In this document: one piece after another, positions 55,524 through 64,000 of the stretch
Layout of the letters: each line of letters starts with the position of its first letter
Position numbering within the stretch: the stretch's first letter is position 1
Assembly: GCA_946894095.1 (NCBI GenBank)
Contig: OX335665.1
Span: 568,001 to 632,000, forward strand
Direction: 5' to 3'
Length of the DNA: 64,000 nucleotides
Origin: Incurvaria masculella
Lineage: Eukaryota > Arthropoda > Insecta > Lepidoptera > Incurvariidae
Program-made: the position numbers and the translations under genes
The notes under the pieces: model-generated
Databases searched by the model: none
Told to the model about the DNA's origin: nothing
The model's input: only the letters and a program-made list of their open reading frames with translations

Positions 55524-55780
55524 GGGATTCGTCGTTCGTGGTTCGAATTCCACGTTAAGCCCCTTCCTTAACTACTATGTGGTAGGGTTAATCCCGCCCG
55601 GGTATTAAATGAACGATGGTCGAAGCGGCAATGAAAATTGTCCGCATTTTCCATCCAGTTCAATGTATCTGTGCAATATACGAAAAATCCTGACAGGCAC
55701 CTAGATGCCATGAGGTGTGTTGGGCTGATATCATGACAGATGGGTATTAGCCATTCTTGTCCAGTCATTTAATACAAAAA
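55524..55780 (+). mobile_element. S-5S SINE, head lost
   Basis: Starts at the T-arm-like GTGGTTCGAATTCCACG (here an exact box B, GGTTCGAATTCC-like), then body and tail. The 5S-like part is missing. Confidence 0.8.
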
Positions 55781-55880
55781 CAAAAACTGTAATATTAAGT
55801 TTCTGTAGCAAACATTTTAATTTTGTTACAAAATAATAACGAGTATTGATGTAAAGAAAACTCCCTAAAATACTTTCTTT

Positions 55881-55942
55881 TGATGCGCTGCCTCGGTGAT
55901 CGATTTTCGAGGTTAAGAAACACTCGCCCGGGCGCATTCTTC
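55881..55942 (+). mobile_element. 5S-like scrap
   Basis: GCCTCGGTGATCGATTTTCG and AGGTTAAGAAACACTCGCCC resemble the 5S-like head block only. Confidence 0.5.
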
Positions 55943-56053
55943 ACGTCAATATTTTCAAGTCACCTCGTACATTTCAAGTGTAGGAATTTGATAGTTAAAA
56001 TGGAATTGCATATTTTTTTTAGCAAAAGTTTTAAAACAAACTATTTTTATGTA

Positions 56054-56305
56054 AATACACTTTTTCGTACTAAGCAGGTACGTCGCTATTCCAAAGAATG
56101 TGAGGCATTCATTACGGGAAGAGGAACTGTAGGAGAATTCCAAATTATGGGTATACAGCCGGTGGCGAAATTGGTAGACGCAATACCCGCGAATGGTATG
56201 TTTTGCTGGTTCGGGTCCAGCCTTGCAGTATATTCGTAAAGTAGTTCTTTTTACTGGGCTCTTTCTTCAATGAATGTGTCCTTGCTTCACGGTCGATTCT
56301 ACAAA
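56054..56305 (+). repeat. M3 element, right arm with intact tRNA-like segment
   Basis: A short left end (TTTTTCGTACTAAGCAGGTA) joins directly to the right arm: GGAATTC-like GAGAATTCCAAATTATGGG, the tRNA-like segment, GTATATTCGTAAAGTAG, GTCCTTGCTTCACGGTCGA. Most of the left arm is deleted. Confidence 0.85.
56156..56228 (+). other. tRNA-like cloverleaf (pseudo-tRNA) in M3
   Basis: Can be folded as a tRNA. Acceptor 56156-56162 with 56222-56228 (5 of 7 pairs). D stem GCG/CGC with an 11-nt loop containing GG. Anticodon stem ATACC/GGTAT with loop CGCGAAT (anticodon position CGA, but G instead of U at position 33). Variable loop GTTTT. T stem GCTGG/CCAGC with loop TTCGGGT. The D-arm TGGCGAAATTGGTAGACGC resembles bacterial or organellar tRNA-Leu. 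No sign that it is a working tRNA. Confidence 0.7.
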
Positions 56306-56639
56306 CTATTTTTAATTTGCGACTTCTGTGAATTGTATCATGTTTTAAAAGGACAGCCTGTATATGTAACCAATCATGACAAGAAAATTATTTTCATTTT
56401 ATCGATATTATATATCCTATGGGTCATATACATTATATGAATGTTTCCTAGTCAGTATGAGCGCATGTCCGACGTAAACGTGACATCGTGAGTATTAGGT
56501 AGAGCAGCTCACATATAGCGTGTCCGTGTCCAAGTGAATATTTCAATATTCTAATGTAGGAAATGACAATTACTAAGTTATTACACGTTACACATGAGGG
56601 TTATTCCTTTTGCGGACTATGCACAAAGTAGCGTGCCAC

Positions 56640-56940
56640 ATGCGTGCGTGTAGCACGCTGGAAGCCAACGGCGGCAGCACACTTGCGCGTTGCCGCGGTC
56701 CGGATGGGTGACCGTTCAACCTCTGGGGATGGCCGCGTTTCCATGCGATTAATCGCGCCCAAGTTGGTACAATCGAATTTTGTAAAATATGTTCGTAGAG
56801 GCCATGCATTTTTGAATGTTTTGTAGGCACGGTAGCCCAGTGGTGTGCCGCCTTGCGATTCGATAAGCTGGGTAAGCACCTCTGAGCGCGGCTGGGTTCT
56901 GGATGGGTGACCATTTTCAACCGTTGAACCGTTCAACAGA
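56640..56940 (+). mobile_element. two degraded 5S-like head segments
   Basis: CCGGATGGGTGACCGTTCAA (about 56698-56718) and CGGTAGCCCAGTGGTGTGCC ... CTGGATGGGTGACC (56831-56914) have box A-like and 5S box C-like parts as in S-5S. Between them is a short stretch of shared body (CCCAAGTTGGTACAATCG). Confidence 0.6.
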
Positions 56941-57033
56941 AAGTAAGAATAACGAAAAGTAGTATTTTGTGACGATTTGCATTACTTTGAAATTTCCTTC
57001 ACACGAAATGTATCAAAGTGACGTCACAAAGCA
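56941..57033. repeat. truncated copy of the 40307 foldback
   Basis: AATAACGAAAAGTAGTATTT, TTACTTTGAAATTTCC, ATCAAAGTGACGTCACAAAG. The remainder is cut off where the M2 element starts. Confidence 0.78.
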
Positions 57034-57583
57034 TTAAGGTGGCCCAACCCGGCGGCCTCAACTCATTTGCGGGCACGGTACAAAACCGTGCTGTTGCGCT
57101 CTGGGACCTTCTCTGTTTCTAAGAATAAGACAGGCTCCGTTATGAGGAAGATGCAACCTGTCCACAAAAAAGACAATGTGCATAGTGTATGATTTGGTAA
57201 GATTTACGAAAATTTTAATTTCAAAACGACTTATAGCTAAAAGTAAACCACGACCGCTGTAGTCAAAAATCTAACAAAAACCAAATAGATTATAAATCTT
57301 GATTAAACAAGCTATGTCTGATGACTAATTTTTTTAAGATGTTCTTACTTTATCATTGCGTAATCCACCTCCAAAGTAATTGTATAAAACGCGCGAAAAA
57401 TCCGAACTTTCGGACGTTATAACTTGTAAACCAAATACAATTTTACAATGGCAATGGTCATCAGACATCTAGTTCAATCAAATAAAGCTATATTGAGCAA
57501 ATTTTTGGATCCCTGACAAGAAATATAGGCGTGATCTTCTTTCCCCTTTTGTATGGGGAAATGAGCGGGTTGGGCCACCTTAA
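57034..57583 (+). repeat. M2 MITE, complete copy
   Basis: TTAA 57034-57037 and 57580-57583; ends TTAAGGTGGCCCAACCCGGC and GCGGGTTGGGCCACCTTAA, the most regular pair of ends in the window. Confidence 0.93.
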
Positions 57584-57769
57584 GTCATAATTTCGGCAAC
57601 GCAACGCTTCTTATGCTGACCCCCATGCAGCATCCGTTCACGAGCATCTTCCATGGTGTGCTGTGAGCAATTTATTAAGATGACTAAAGCACACTAGCGG
57701 GTAATACGTCAATTGAAACCACCTCTCAGAGGCTTCACCTCTGCGTATTGACGACCGCGCATAATGATT

Positions 57770-58260
57770 CTTGGTATCGACCTGACGCATGACCTGCGTT
57801 TTGGAAACCCTATAGAGGATAAAGACAAGCTCAGCTCAAAAGAGCTGGGAGTCCTCAACAGGTTGCGTCAGTATTTCACGTCTGATAAAAAACTGCTACT
57901 CTACAAGATGGATTGGAAGTTGCGTGGAGTATTGTAAGCATTTGTGGGACGGTTCAGCTAAGTACCTGCTTGGCTCCCTGGACTCGATACAGCTCCGTGT
58001 GTCTCGTCGACTACCCCGAGGAATCCCTGACTTTAGAGACCCTCCAACTTCAAAGGGATGCAGGATCACTCTCTGTGTTATCGTCTCTACCGTGGAGATT
58101 GATCGTCGAAGCTGTATAACGCTGTCCCTCCGTCCCCTTTCTATCATCGCTCTACGCAGAATAGGTAGGGAATGCACCAATTATCCATCGAAATGATCAA
58201 AATAAGAAACATCCGATTCCCTGGATCCTTTATTGACCGAGCAGCAGCGAAAGTCTCTGT
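57770..58260 (+). pseudogene. Jockey-like LINE ORF2 C-terminal remnant
   Basis: Frame pieces LSSKELGVLNRLRQYFTSDK, LLLYKMDWKLR, MEYCKHLWDGSAKYLLGSLD, NAVPPSPFYHRST and RFPGSFIDRAAAK appear in the order found downstream of the RT in Jockey-group LINEs (LYKA.VRP..EYCSHLW.G). Frameshifts and stops divide them. The antisense ORF at 57896 is a shadow. Confidence 0.75.
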
Positions 58261-58688
58261 TTCACGATTGGGCAAAAATGCTTTCGTATTTTCGGCTGCT
58301 CTCTAGAGGTCGCATTTCTCAACCGATTCGCGTGAGATTTTGTTAGCAGGTTCGATATTTTTATAGAATTTTTAGTCTAGCCAGTTTTCGACAATTCTTC
58401 ACAGTGGCGGAGTCATTTTGAAAAAAAGCTGTTTGTCTCTACAGGTCGCATCTCTTAAGGCACTAGGACTAGTCAACTACTCGCGCCATATAAAAGCACC
58501 TTTAAACAAATGTAATAATATGCAGTGGAACTCCTCAGCAAGTCCAAATATAAATCCAGACTGATAATGGATTGTTAATATTTTTTTATTCCATAATTCA
58601 TTTAAACAATAATAATAATAAAAAGGTAGATTTTTTCAAATTGGAAAACTGAAAGTAATATGATTTCTAGATATAAGCAAAAACAGCA

Positions 58689-59490
58689 TCACTACATAGT
58701 ATAAAACAAAGTCGCTTTCTCTGTCCCTATATCCCTTTGTCCCTATATCCCTATGTATGCTTAAATCTTTACAACTACGCAACGGATTTTGATGCAGTTT
58801 TTTTTAATAGATAGAGTGATTGAAGAGGAAGGTTTATATGTATAATAACATCCATTAAATAGTGGAGAAATATTGTTATTTTTGAGGTTTCCAATGTGAT
58901 GTCGTAAAAAAAAATGTTTTTCCGCTTACATTACAAACACAGGCTGAACCCTAAGAGATTTATCAAAATAATGTACTAAGTATTGTATACATTGAAAAGG
59001 TCTACAGAAAACTCCGCAATGGTATATGTCAATCTCTTATGGATATCCCACAATAATTTTTTTTTGTCATTTACTTTTTACGACAAATAATGGCTAATTT
59101 TCGAAGCGATTTTAACCAATACAGCATTAATCCTTATCCAATTAAATACCTTAAATACATTGTTAACTTAACAACATAAGATTTAAATGAATATTTTGGA
59201 AGATATTACAGATTTAAAAATTGCGGGACGTAGCGTTTGCGGCGGTACCGGCCGGCCGGGGCGGCGGGAGCGTGCCTATAAATAGTGTGTCGGAGGCCGC
59301 GGTTCTCCCTATAGCACTTTGAATTTATTAATTCTCTAATATCTAATAATCAAGTAATAATAATATCTAAGTTTTTTTTTATTTCAATGTAGGAACTCTA
59401 CGTAAAAAGGGTTTATTTGTGTATCATTATGTCAAAAGAATATTTTTTTAAATTATATTATGCCCGTGCAAAGCCGGGACTGGCTGCTAG
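58689..59490 (+). mobile_element. non-autonomous Helitron, 802 bp
   Basis: Begins TCACTACATAGTATAAAAC and ends GACTGGCTGCTAG. CCCG(8-nt loop)CGGG forms the 3' hairpin 8 nt before CTAG. It sits between A (58688) and T (59491), and the sister MITE at 41482 shows the uninterrupted ...CAGCATATATGC... sequence. Contains CCCTATATCCCT repeats near the 5' end and a GC-rich, TATA-bearing island (59222-59320). No Rep/Hel coding. Confidence 0.92.
59222..59320 (+). promoter_or_regulatory. core-promoter-like island inside the Helitron
   Basis: Very GC-rich run (GGTACCGGCCGGCCGGGG, GCGGCGGGAGCG) followed by CCTATAAATAGTG at 59275-59287 and more GC-rich sequence. The flanks are AT-rich. It resembles a captured host promoter or a Helitron's own; function unknown. 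Confidence 0.4.
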
Positions 59491-59694
59491 TATATGCATA
59501 AACAAATAATTTCATTTGCTTTTAGATTTCTACATTAAGTTTGGAATTGTATTTTGTATAGAAAAAAAAACATAAATTAACGAAAATACGTTGATTCCTA
59601 GACAACGAATCATAAATTGTAAGAATGACACTTATAATCGTCAGACTTAGTTAATTAACTTGGGGTGCCTCGTCCTGCTTTGCGATTTGGCTCG

Positions 59695-60224
59695 ACATTT
59701 TGCAAGCAAGTTCGATATTATTATATAATTATTATCGTGTCGTTAATATCGTATCGGAAGTCCTCCAGGTCGCGCCGCGAGTCCTGAAGAAGTCTACAAT
59801 GCGGTGGACGACAAGTAAGCGATTCATAGCACTGTCTATCCGAAAACGTTTTAATAATAATGTGTAACAACAGGGAAAGTCTAAATAAACAGTGGGAAGT
59901 AGCTATCACCCACTGCTTGCATTTCGATGCAGCGCAGCGTTGCCAGTTGCATCACACTGGGACACGAGCCGCTAATTGCAGCGATGCAAATTAAAAGCGA
60001 GATGACGTTTCGTAACCGCGCTAAACTTGCGCTATTTCACGGGTGACACGGCACGTGGCGTTTCGCAATACCCTAATGTCGCTTCGTGCTATTTAGTGGC
60101 GTACAGTGTAAAAGTATAGATGTCATTATCATATGTGTTAACACCACACACAGTCATTATACTAGCCTAACCTCAGATCAAAGGGGAAGGAGATATGCCA
60201 TCTATTGCGGCTGCAAATGAATCT
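59695..60224. other. unassigned
   Basis: Nothing recognised apart from a duplicate of 58332-58370-type wording (GCAAGTTCGATATT) at the start. Confidence 0.45.
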
Positions 60225-60469
60225 GGGGGTCCATTGAGGGCAAGAGTGTGTTCGAATTCGTCACTAAATATCAACTCACTTTTTTAAATAGTCAATGTTA
60301 CCACACTTCTTGAACATCATTACAGTTAGGTAAATATCTGGTCTGTCCCGTAAATACGTTGGAACTATAAATAACGGTTCCGTTATTTAAATAAAAATAT
60401 ATTACCCAGCTATTTTTAGCTTAACTCACTCCCGAACTCGAACTCACTATTACCTGAATGGACACCCCG
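60225..60469. repeat. M5 MITE, complete copy
   Basis: GGGGGTCCATTGAGGGCAAG at the left, TACCTGAATGGACACCCC at the right. Interior has GTTCCGTTATTTAAAT and ATTACCCAGCTATTTTTAGC. Opposite orientation to the copy at 62563. Confidence 0.88.
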
Positions 60470-60890
60470 TTGTCTCAAAATATTAATAACTACCGACCCA
60501 ATTTACATTTTTTTCACAATGCACATTCCACATTAAAACATAATCGCAGTAGTATTGGAGTATTTATGCGCGTAAGAACTGTCTCCACGAACGCATTTTT
60601 AGAGCGCATTCGATGCTCTTTGAATACGACGCGTCCCCGCTGTATTCCCATACGATTATATGGTCGCTTTGCCCATACGGCGGAGTCGCAATATCGAACG
60701 CATGCCTTCTCCTGCCTAGAACCGCATTCCCAAGGAGTTAATCAGGGTTTATCTGAGACCTAAAATTTAAGCACGGGTACATTATACGTTGTACGAGTTT
60801 TCCGTCCAGGTCAATGCACTCGTGCTCATAAAATATAAGTACTGACATGTCATCTAATTCCTTCGGGAATTATATGACATGTCAGGACAC
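60470..60890. other. unassigned, with a SINE scrap
   Basis: 60791-60890 holds TTTTCCGTCCAGGTCAATG and TAATTCCTTCGGGAAT of a degraded SINE. The ORF at 60458-60763 begins in M5 and shows no domain. Confidence 0.45.
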
Positions 60891-61011
60891 ATTTTTTTTT
60901 ACGGGCGATATCGCCTTCTCCGTAGCGTTCGTATTAGGGGCCTGTATCAACGGTGCTGTGGTTTATTGTTTATTGTTGATCCATCATCCACTTCACTCGA
61001 ATTTGTTATAT

Positions 61012-61300
61012 TTTATCATGAGCCAGTTAAAAAATCACAGCGAAGAAGATCTGTCAAGAAACTGGCTGGACATTTTGTTAGCGTCAACTTAGTGTATTTA
61101 CAATTTCTTATAGATAAATGAGTTATTGGTATCTGTTTTTGTAAATACATATATTAATTTCATTTCATTTTAGATAAAAAATAAGTATTTTCCATTTATG
61201 ATCGGAAAAAAGCAAGAAAATACATTTGAATTAATATGATTTCATGAAAATCTGAAAGTCATGCCGTATGTAACAGTTCATAACAAGTATCAGTTTACTT
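61012..61300 (+). repeat. dispersed repeat fragment (LINE 3'-type)
   Basis: ATCATGAGCCAGTTAAAAAA, GAAGAAGATCTGTCAAGAAA and GTAACAGTTCATAACAAGTA, matching 11975 and the inverse of 32273. Confidence 0.55.
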
Positions 61301-61312
61301 TTCGAAGACTAT

Positions 61313-61466
61313 GGGCCGAGTGCACGAAACGACAGAAATCAAAATCAACGTCAACGTACGATCAAACACTTGTGTGGACAGTATGGAAGGTACTCTATGC
61401 GGTTCACTAAGAGTGACGTGTTTGAACATTGATTAACGCAGCCATTTCTTCGTGCAACCGGGGCTA
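61313..61466 (-). repeat. M6 MITE, inverted copy
   Basis: GGGCCGAGTGCACGAAACGA at the left, CGTGCAACCGGGGCT at the right. Confidence 0.83.
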
Positions 61467-61476
61467 TGTCCGCCTT

Positions 61477-61590
61477 CTAACATGCTGCCAATTGGTACAG
61501 GCCAGTCCCCACAAGCAGCACCTGTTCAGGAGCATCACGCCGGGTCCAGCCATCGCCTCTCTCAACCATATTTTAGGGAAAGAGGTGACC
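61477..61590 (+). repeat. dispersed repeat fragment
   Basis: AGGCCAGTCCCCACAAGCAG, GAGCATCACGCCGGGTCCAG, CCATATTTTAGGGAAAGAGG; inverse of 32158-32272. Confidence 0.7.
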
Positions 61591-61671
61591 TGAACCAAGC
61601 GCCATCGCAAGCAAGAACCTCGAAATGATGGAACTGAGTGGGTAAAAGAAAAATCTTACATTTGCACATTC

Positions 61672-61829
61672 AGCCCCGATTGCACGAAGAGACGACTGAT
61701 CAATGTTCAAACACGTCACTTTTAGTGAACCGCATGGAGTTCCTTCCATACAGTCCATACAAAGTGACATGTTTAATCATACGTTGACGTTATTTTTGAT
61801 GTTTTGTCCTTTCGTGCACTCGGCCCTTA
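61672..61829 (+). repeat. M6 MITE
   Basis: AGCCCCGATTGCACGAAGAG to TTCGTGCACTCGGCCCTTA. With 61313 it makes an inverted pair about 200 bp apart. Confidence 0.85.
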
Positions 61830-62239
61830 GTTGTTTAGCAGGGCAGCACTGAGTCCTCTGCATGTCCAGTTATTGGAAAATATACGTGATGGCATATACG
61901 GGACATACCATAGCAATATTGGGAAGTGGCGAAATCCATCCGCCACAGACCATGGCGGTGTATACCTAGCCATGAATTACGTGTTTACTAATGTAAGCAA
62001 GTAATGCAGGAAAAATAGAATGTATTTGCCATTGCAATTGTATTGCCATTTAAAAGGAGGATTTTAAAATTAAATACATTTCAATGATTGGACAATAAGT
62101 AATACAGATAATCGTAAATAAATTATAAAAAACTTTTTAAGGAAAGTTTTAACATACTTGAAAACATAGAATGCAAATCCTTGATTTTAAAATACAATTT
62201 GGACGTATATAAGGTCCCCAAACAAATGTGATTGTGACA
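61830..62239. other. unassigned
   Basis: Nothing recognised. Confidence 0.45.
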
Positions 62240-62350
62240 ATCAACCTCGAAGCAAAGACACATTAATTAAAAAAGGCTGGACTTGACTCAGGAATACCTT
62301 TCGTGGTTTTGCGTCAACCAATTTCGGCACTGGGGATTACCATGGCAAGT
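62240..62350. repeat. M3 scrap
   Basis: TCAACCTCGAAGCAAAGACA, TTTCGTGGTTTTGCGTCAAC, CAATTTCGGCACTGGGG: left arm and minus-strand tRNA-like part, with an internal deletion. 62351-62562 is unassigned. Confidence 0.65.
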
Positions 62351-62562
62351 TAACTCGCCGGGTGAATAGATGGTAGGCATAGGCAACCTTTAGTTGCATA
62401 TTGTGCCATGCTAACTGCCAAACAACGTTTTGTTAGACCAAGTGAACTGAAATTTGCCAGTTGGCATGGTACGAAATACAACGAAACGTCAGATTAAATA
62501 ATTATTTTGCCTGTTTATCTGCTATTCACCTATCGAGTTATCAACCACGGTAAGCCCCCTGG

Positions 62563-62803
62563 GGGGCCATTCAGGTAAGAGTGAGTTCGAGTTCGGGAGT
62601 GAGTTAACCTAAAAATAGCTGGGAAATATATTAATATTTAAATAACGGAACCGTTATTTATACTTCCAACGTATTTACGGGATAGACCAGATTGTTACCT
62701 AACTGTAATGATGTTTAAGAAGTGTGGGAACATTGACTATTTAAAACAGTGAGTTGATATTTACTGACGAATTTGAACTCACTTTTGCCCTGAATGGACC
62801 CCC
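62563..62803. repeat. M5 MITE, complete copy
   Basis: GGGGCCATTCAGGTAAGAGT at the left, TTTTGCCCTGAATGGACCCC at the right. About 85% alike by eye to the inverse of 60225-60469. 62804-63150 has nothing recognised. Confidence 0.87.
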
Positions 62804-63150
62804 TGTTCTATAGCGTCTGACACCAAATACGATTTTGGTGACATATAGAATGAAATGTGATACATAAAATGACATATAGTTGTTTCCAAAGTTACCTAAT
62901 TAAGTTTTACGATTAGAAGGTTTCATTCAATTCTTTGGGAGCTATTTTCAAAGTATGTGTTATTTCCACGTCGCTTTTAGGATTTAATTTGTGTGTGTTA
63001 AATCCAGTAGCAATGAAAACCATGTAAAGACCAACGTTTCTCGACATTGGTCGACTTTGTCCAAGTCAGCGTGAATTAAAAGAGAAAACTCAATCTTCAA
63101 AATTATTGTAGTTTTCTATTGACATTCACACTTATCGAATCATGTTTTTA

Positions 63151-63288
63151 TGAAACTGGGCATGTATGGCTAATACCCCGAGATATTAGCCCAACACACC
63201 ACATTCTCGAAGGTATAAGGTATTATGCCAAGACTCAGGACCTTCCCAAGGCAGAGCTACATTGAACTGAATGGAAAGCACGGACATT
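63151..63288 (-). mobile_element. SINE tail fragment
   Basis: Minus orientation: TGGCTAATACCCCGAGATAT, CCAACACACCACATTCTCG, GAATGGAAAGCACGGAC. Confidence 0.75.
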
Positions 63289-63334
63289 TATTTATTTCAG
63301 TTTTGAACATATTCATTGAGCGGATTCATATCCG

Positions 63335-63688
63335 TTGAGCGGTTCGTAGACTTGTGGCGCGGGGACTGGCCTAGCGTACCAGAGGCCTGGGTTCAATACC
63401 GACATGCACCACTGTCTTTCTCTTTCCGAGTTCGATAAGTGCATTTCGTCACGAATGCGAGCTGCTCCATGGTTCGGAATCCATGTAAAACTGTAGGTCC
63501 CCTTCCCCTACTAGGTGGTAGGGTTTAAGCCCGCCCGGGTTGGTACCATCGCATTGGATGAAACGATGGTCGAAGCGGCAATGAAAAATTGTCCGTGTTT
63601 TCCTTCGGGAATGTGGTGTATTGGGCTAATATCATAACGGTAGTTGCGTGGTATTAGCCAACCATGTCAGGTCGCATAAAAAAAAATT
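63335..63688 (+). mobile_element. S-tRNA SINE, near full length
   Basis: Head GAGCGGTTCGTAGACTTGTG and CCTGGGTTCAATACC, intact linker and body, but about 60 bp of the tail (CATCCAGTTCAATG to GGCACCTAAT) is deleted between 63602 and 63603. Ends GTCAGGTCGCATAAAAAAAA. Confidence 0.9.
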
Positions 63689-63719
63689 CAATGCGGTAGT
63701 ATCAAGGCGGATGGGTTCA

Positions 63720-64000
63720 CCCCATTCGTGATGAAATGCAGTTATCAAACTCAGATAGAGAAAAAAGCGGTCAAATTTCATTTCTTATTCATAAGTAGGA
63801 TACCTACACTTGCACACAAATCTGTCGGTTATAGAAGACCGGACAAAAAATAGTGTCAGCCCTAATTTGCATGCACAGATTTGACCAATGACCTCTTTCG
63901 TCACAGCCACCCATATTAGTTTTGATATTATGAAAAAAACTTTTTGCGGATGTTAATCAGAGTCAGAATGTGATTCTACAGTCATCATACACACCACATG
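63720..64000. other. SINE linker scrap, then unassigned
   Basis: 63720-63768 (ATTCGTGATGAAATGCAGTT) is a minus-strand scrap of the S-tRNA linker. Nothing recognised beyond it. Confidence 0.45.

Larger units (their letters stand above)
58455..59694. repeat. TTAA MITE interrupted by a Helitron
   Basis: Same family as 41482. Left part 58455-58688, right part 59491-59694 (right end lost). Shared blocks TCCAGACTGATAATGGATTG before and GTCAGACTTAGTTAATTAAC after the insertion. Confidence 0.9.

Noticed and set aside
56156..56228. Functional tRNA gene (anticodon CGA)
   Set aside because: Position 33 is G rather than U, two acceptor pairs fail, and the unit is part of a repeated foldback element.
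56588..56936. Two overlapping minus ORFs of about 110 codons
   Set aside because: They cover degraded 5S-like SINE heads; overlapping frames with Arg/His-rich content are typical of antisense SINE reading.
57896..58180. Minus-strand 94-codon ORF as a gene
   Set aside because: Antisense to the Jockey-like LINE remnant on the plus strand.

Overview
The window is AT-rich, repeat-saturated eukaryotic DNA with spliced genes. It looks like a moth or butterfly (Lepidoptera). The clues are lepidopteran-style RTE and Jockey-like LINE 3' ends, Helitrons ending in a short hairpin plus CTAG, many TTAA-flanked MITEs, a mariner element, and one insect cuticle-protein gene. It contains no operon, phage, plasmid or CRISPR array. 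The lepidopteran assignment is inference from repeat types and the host gene.

Host content. The only host gene supported strongly is on the minus strand, with coding exons at 49890-49804, 44844-44722, 43410-43300 and 42120-42028. All introns are phase 0 with GT-AG borders. The spliced product has 137 residues: a signal peptide, a short linker, one six-cysteine CBM14 (peritrophin-A) chitin-binding domain and a basic tail. This fits a CPAP1-type cuticular protein. Its introns, the first almost 5 kb long, are packed with mobile elements. Weaker host signals are a CCAAT-pair GC-rich block (11460-11890), a possible unrecognised exon (46051-46280) and a possible first exon (31860-31978).

Repeat families, named here for cross-reference. 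S-tRNA is a SINE with a tRNA-like head. S-5S is a SINE with a composite tRNA box A / 5S rRNA / tRNA-like T-arm head and the same body and tail as S-tRNA. M1 is an element of about 300 bp whose ends carry AGGGTTCCGTACC in inverted orientation, with an internal (CCGT)n microsatellite. M2 is a MITE of about 550 bp with ends TTAAGGTGGCCCAACCCG. M3 is a foldback element of about 450-490 bp whose arms each carry a tRNA-like cloverleaf. M4, M5 and M6 are short inverted-repeat MITEs. Several one-off foldback elements, two complete non-autonomous Helitrons and remnants of at least three kinds of LINE are also present.

Layout. 1-5.1 kb: mariner, two abutting foldbacks, SINEs, M4, M2. 5.1-12 kb: mostly unassigned, with M6, M1 and two GC-rich blocks. 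12-20 kb: LINE scraps, SINEs, M2, M3. 20-28 kb: nested insertions (S-5S in M1; a LINE in M3). 28-41 kb: SINEs, a 282-bp Helitron, M3, LINE fragments, foldbacks. 42-50 kb: the CPAP1-like gene. 50-57.6 kb: M1 with long CCGT arrays, SINEs, M3. 57.7-64 kb: a Jockey-like remnant, an 802-bp Helitron inside a MITE whose uninterrupted sister copy lies at 41.5 kb, then M5, M6 and SINEs.

The most notable observations are the two SINE types with different Pol III heads on one body, the tRNA-like cloverleaf in the foldback arms, and the Helitron whose exact borders are given by an empty-site paralogue in the same window.
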